A stretch of DNA of 6,107 nt from Bacilli bacterium (GTDB lineage Bacteria > Bacillota_I > Bacilli_A > RF39 > UBA660): assembly GCA_017519965.1 (NCBI GenBank), contig JAFWRK010000020.1, positions 1 through 6,107 on the forward strand, written 5' to 3'. The notes below the pieces were generated by a model that had not been told where the DNA came from, did not search any database, and saw only the letters and a list, made by a program, of their open reading frames with translations. Of this stretch, positions 4,280 to 6,107 are shown one piece after another. The translations under genes were made by a program, and so were the position numbers. The stretch's first letter is position 1. Each line of letters starts with the position of its first letter.

Positions 4280-4630
4280 ATGTATCGAATAGGTGAGTTT
4301 TCTAAAATAACAGGACTTCCAATTACAACTATAAGATATTATAATGATGAAGGTTTATTAATACCAGAAGAAGTAGATACTTTTAGCAATTATAGATACT
4401 ATAGTGAAAAGAATGTAAAAGAAGCAGAAATTATTAATATGTTTAAAAGTGTAGATTTTAGTTTAGATGAAATAAAAGAAAATTGGAATAATTTTACAGA
4501 TGATGTATATAAAGAGAAAAGAAAACAATTAATTAACCAATTATACGAAACAAAAGAAAAAATTATTTTATTAGATCAAATAAGAGGAGCTTCTAACGAT
4601 AAAGTAAAAATAAAAAAGATAGGAGCATAG
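4280..4630 (+). CDS. MerR-family transcriptional regulator, short form without effector domain
   Basis: A 116-residue DNA-binding protein. The N-terminal winged helix is clear: YRIGEFSKITGLPITTIRYY (2-21) is the MerR helix-turn-helix, DEGLLIP (23-29) the following turn, and NYRYYSE (37-43) the second-wing signature. A further helical part (about 45-72) leads to a long charged helix (about 76-103) that would form the antiparallel dimer coiled coil. Nothing is left for a ligand-binding domain, and the one metal-binding cysteine pattern of metal-sensing MerR proteins is absent, since the protein has no cysteine. It may thus be a constitutive dimeric regulator or respond through a partner protein. 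The ribosome binding site is AAGGGGG (4267-4273). The stop lies 1 bp before the start of the VirD4-like ATPase gene, so the two form an operon; control of its own unit is the likeliest role but is inferred. Confidence 0.9.
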   Translation: MYRIGEFSKITGLPITTIRYYNDEGLLIPEEVDTFSNYRYYSEKNVKEAEIINMFKSVDFSLDEIKENWNNFTDDVYKEKRKQLINQLYETKEKIILLDQIRGASNDKVKIKKIGA

Positions 4631-4631
4631 A

Positions 4632-5717
4632 ATGAAATATAATACTACACTAATAGTAGGTAAGAATAAAACAGGTAAAACAAGAAAAATAATTTTTAAA
4701 GAATTAGGAGAAAAAATAAAAAACAAAGAAAATCTATATATTTTAGATAATAATAAAGAGTATTATAATCATTTTTATAATAAGTTGAAAGATAATGATT
4801 ATGTAATACAAGTAGTTAATTTTAAAGAACCAACAAAGTCAGATGGATGGAATCCATTATCTTATCCTGCATATTTAAGAAATGAAGGAAAGTTAGATGA
4901 TTCTATTGAAGTATTAGAATCTATGGCTAATGAAATATTCTATCAAGAAAAAGAAGAAGATCCATTTTGGAGATTAATGAGTGAAAATCTTTTTATAGGA
5001 TTATCGCTATTATTATATAGAATAGGAGAAAAAGTAGATGACAGACATCTATATGAATTTCCTACAATAATGTTATTATTAAAAATAGGAGAAGAAAAGT
5101 ATAAAGATTCTACAGTATTAAAGAAATATCTAGAATCACTAGATCCTATAGATCCAATATATATAGCTTTATCTCCAATTGTATTTGCACCACCAGAAAC
5201 AAAAGGTAGTATATTATCAGTCTTTAAAACAAAGATTAATTTATATTTATTAAGAGAAGAATTAGTAAAATCATTTACAAACAGTAGTTATAGTGAAGCT
5301 AAAGTATCTAATACTTCATTTAAAAATCATGCAATATTTATTATTGGTAATGATTCTTTAAATAGATTTACTAATATAGTAATTGAAAATAGTTTTAGGG
5401 AAGCACTAAATAACAGTAGGAAATCAACATTTATATTAGATGAATTTGACAAATTACCAAAAATGTTAGAAATTAAATATATGATTAATAAAGCTAACAG
5501 ATATAATATAGATTTATATTTAACAGCTACTACAATGGATAATATTATAGATAAGTATGGTAAATTAGATAATGTACAACAAACTATAGAAACAAAAGAT
5601 TATTATGAAACTAATAATAAAGATGAAAATATTAAGATAGATGATCAAGAACGAAATCATTATTATGAAAATAATTATATAGATAAATTAAGAAAAGAAA
5701 TATTAAGTACAATATAA
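4632..5717 (+). CDS. VirD4/TraG-like P-loop ATPase, soluble and shortened
   Basis: A 361-residue ATPase of the family that couples DNA substrates to type IV secretion (VirD4/TraG/TraD). Walker A is GKNKTGKT (10-17), at the very N-terminus. Family blocks follow in order: YVIQVVNFKEPTKSDGWNPL (57-76), DPFWRLMSENLFIGL (110-124), PPETKGSILSVFKTKINLY (187-205), AIFIIGNDSLN (234-244), and Walker B FILDEFDKLPK (267-277, D270/E271). RYNIDLYLTATTMDNIIDKYG (290-310) matches the helicase-like segment after Walker B, but the usual Gln is Thr here. Differences from full VirD4 (500 residues or more): no N-terminal membrane helices, and the conserved region after about 312 is replaced by a polar, Asn/Asp/Lys-rich tail. 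No relaxase or other transfer gene is in view. It could be a mobile-element remnant or a repurposed ATPase. The ribosome binding site AGGAG (4621-4625) lies inside the MerR gene. Confidence 0.8.
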   Translation: MKYNTTLIVGKNKTGKTRKIIFKELGEKIKNKENLYILDNNKEYYNHFYNKLKDNDYVIQVVNFKEPTKSDGWNPLSYPAYLRNEGKLDDSIEVLESMANEIFYQEKEEDPFWRLMSENLFIGLSLLLYRIGEKVDDRHLYEFPTIMLLLKIGEEKYKDSTVLKKYLESLDPIDPIYIALSPIVFAPPETKGSILSVFKTKINLYLLREELVKSFTNSSYSEAKVSNTSFKNHAIFIIGNDSLNRFTNIVIENSFREALNNSRKSTFILDEFDKLPKMLEIKYMINKANRYNIDLYLTATTMDNIIDKYGKLDNVQQTIETKDYYETNNKDENIKIDDQERNHYYENNYIDKLRKEILSTI

Positions 5718-5752
5718 GTATGAGTAAAGTTAACTCATACTTTTATTTTTTT
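5716..5752 (+). terminator. intrinsic terminator after the VirD4-like ATPase gene
   Basis: A perfect 10-bp stem AAGTATGAGT/ACTCATACTT (5716-5725 with 5733-5742) has a seven-base loop, then TTATTTTTTT. It overlaps the stop codon and ends the MerR-ATPase operon. Confidence 0.9.
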
Positions 5753-5796
5753 AGGTAAAATTATGTCAAATATAAAATAAAGCATTGAATTATATT

Positions 5797-5824
5797 TTGA
5801 GTAATGTTAGTTTAGAAGCATAAA
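5797..5824 (+). promoter_or_regulatory. weak candidate promoter for the last gene
   Basis: TTGAGT (5797-5802), a 16-bp spacer and CATAAA (5819-5824) give 4/6 matches at each box. An overlapping near-palindrome (5821-5838) sits just upstream of the ribosome binding site. The preceding terminator makes a promoter somewhere in 5753-5837 likely, but this placement is tentative. Confidence 0.3.
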
Positions 5825-5852
5825 AAAACGTGTTTTTAGGAGGTAAGGAAAT

Positions 5853-6107
5853 ATGAAAGAAGAAACACTGGATAAGTTTATGGAACAATATGAAGAAAGA
5901 TTAGGTTTAGAAGCAGAAGACAAAGTTAATTATTATTTAGACTATGCTATTAGAGATGAAAACTTTGCAGAACCAACTGGATTAAGAAAAGAAGATTCAA
6001 TTACTAGATGGGAATTATTAAAAAAACTTATTAGACATACAAATAATAAAGTAATTGAAAGTAATATTTATTTAAAAAAATGTGCAGAATATATGTGTAG
6101 TTCAAAA
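5853..6107 (+). CDS. unidentified protein, N-terminal part (3' end outside window)
   Basis: Eighty-five codons are open to the window edge, beginning at an ATG eight bases after a perfect AGGAGGT (5838-5844). The sequence is acidic and probably all-helical: MKEETLDKFMEQYEERLGL, then a segment with NYYLDYAIRDENF (26-38), a conserved-looking AEPTGLRKEDSITRWELLKK (39-58) and LKKCAEYMC (74-82) near the edge. There is no signal peptide or membrane segment. I recognise no family. It follows a terminator and so is probably a separate unit from the MerR-ATPase operon, although proximity leaves a functional link possible. Confidence 0.7.
   Translation, partial: MKEETLDKFMEQYEERLGLEAEDKVNYYLDYAIRDENFAEPTGLRKEDSITRWELLKKLIRHTNNKVIESNIYLKKCAEYMCSSK

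Noticed and set aside
1..6107. tRNA or rRNA genes, CRISPR arrays, insertion sequences, attachment sites
   Set aside because: No cloverleaf-like G/C-rich segments, regularly spaced repeats, transposase frames or flanking inverted repeats were found on either strand.
1..6107. Alternative genetic code with TGA as Trp
   Set aside because: Trp is encoded by TGG in all the recognised genes and frames of conserved families are complete under the standard bacterial code.

Overview
The window is very A+T-rich, and every supported gene lies on the + strand. Genes are short, closely packed and mostly preceded by strong AGGAGG-type ribosome binding sites. Trp is encoded by TGG and the visible stops are TAA or TAG, so nothing suggests Mycoplasma-style recoding of TGA. 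Two overlapping genes for CotF-family spore coat proteins, together with Gram-positive-style promoters and intrinsic terminators, point to a low-GC, spore-forming member of the Bacillota (Firmicutes). The species cannot be named from the sequence, but an uncultured gut lineage is plausible.

Layout: (1) The C-terminal part of an unidentified protein with five cysteines (2-382) is followed 10 bp later by an aldo/keto reductase gene (393-1235) and a terminator. (2) A single-gene unit with its own promoter and terminator encodes a small HAD-fold protein of the type found in 'Swiss army knife' RNA repair proteins (1325-1855). (3) A two-gene spore coat unit (1919-2459) has its first Shine-Dalgarno sequence buried in a 12-position hairpin, its second gene started from inside the first, and a terminator at the end. 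(4) A consensus promoter (2491-2518) drives a roughly 200-nt leader and then hisS, the histidyl-tRNA synthetase gene (2726-4030). (5) A 47-aa charged protein, a short MerR-family regulator and a soluble, shortened VirD4/TraG-like ATPase (4095-5717) form a compact cluster ending in a strong terminator. (6) The first 85 codons of an unrecognised gene (5853-6107) run off the end.

The standout is the hisS leader. It encodes a 19-residue peptide with five histidines (MNLFTRQHHHNNLHLLIRH), with its own strong ribosome binding site. The peptide gene is followed by a chain of five mutually complementary segments that can fold either as 1:2 plus 3:4 (antiterminator) or as 2:3 plus 4:5 (a 13-bp terminator with a run of seven T). 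A ribosome stalled at the first His codon would leave segment 1 free and allow readthrough. A ribosome that reaches the stop codon would cover segment 1 and cause termination. The sequence thus reads as a complete ribosome-mediated attenuator that senses charged tRNA-His, placed in front of the gene that charges tRNA-His. In this phylum a T-box riboswitch is the usual device for such genes, and no T-box consensus is present.

Secondary points are a HisRS with eukaryote/archaea-like motifs and no motif-3 arginine, an orphan VirD4-like ATPase without membrane segments, and the hairpin that masks the spore coat ribosome binding site.
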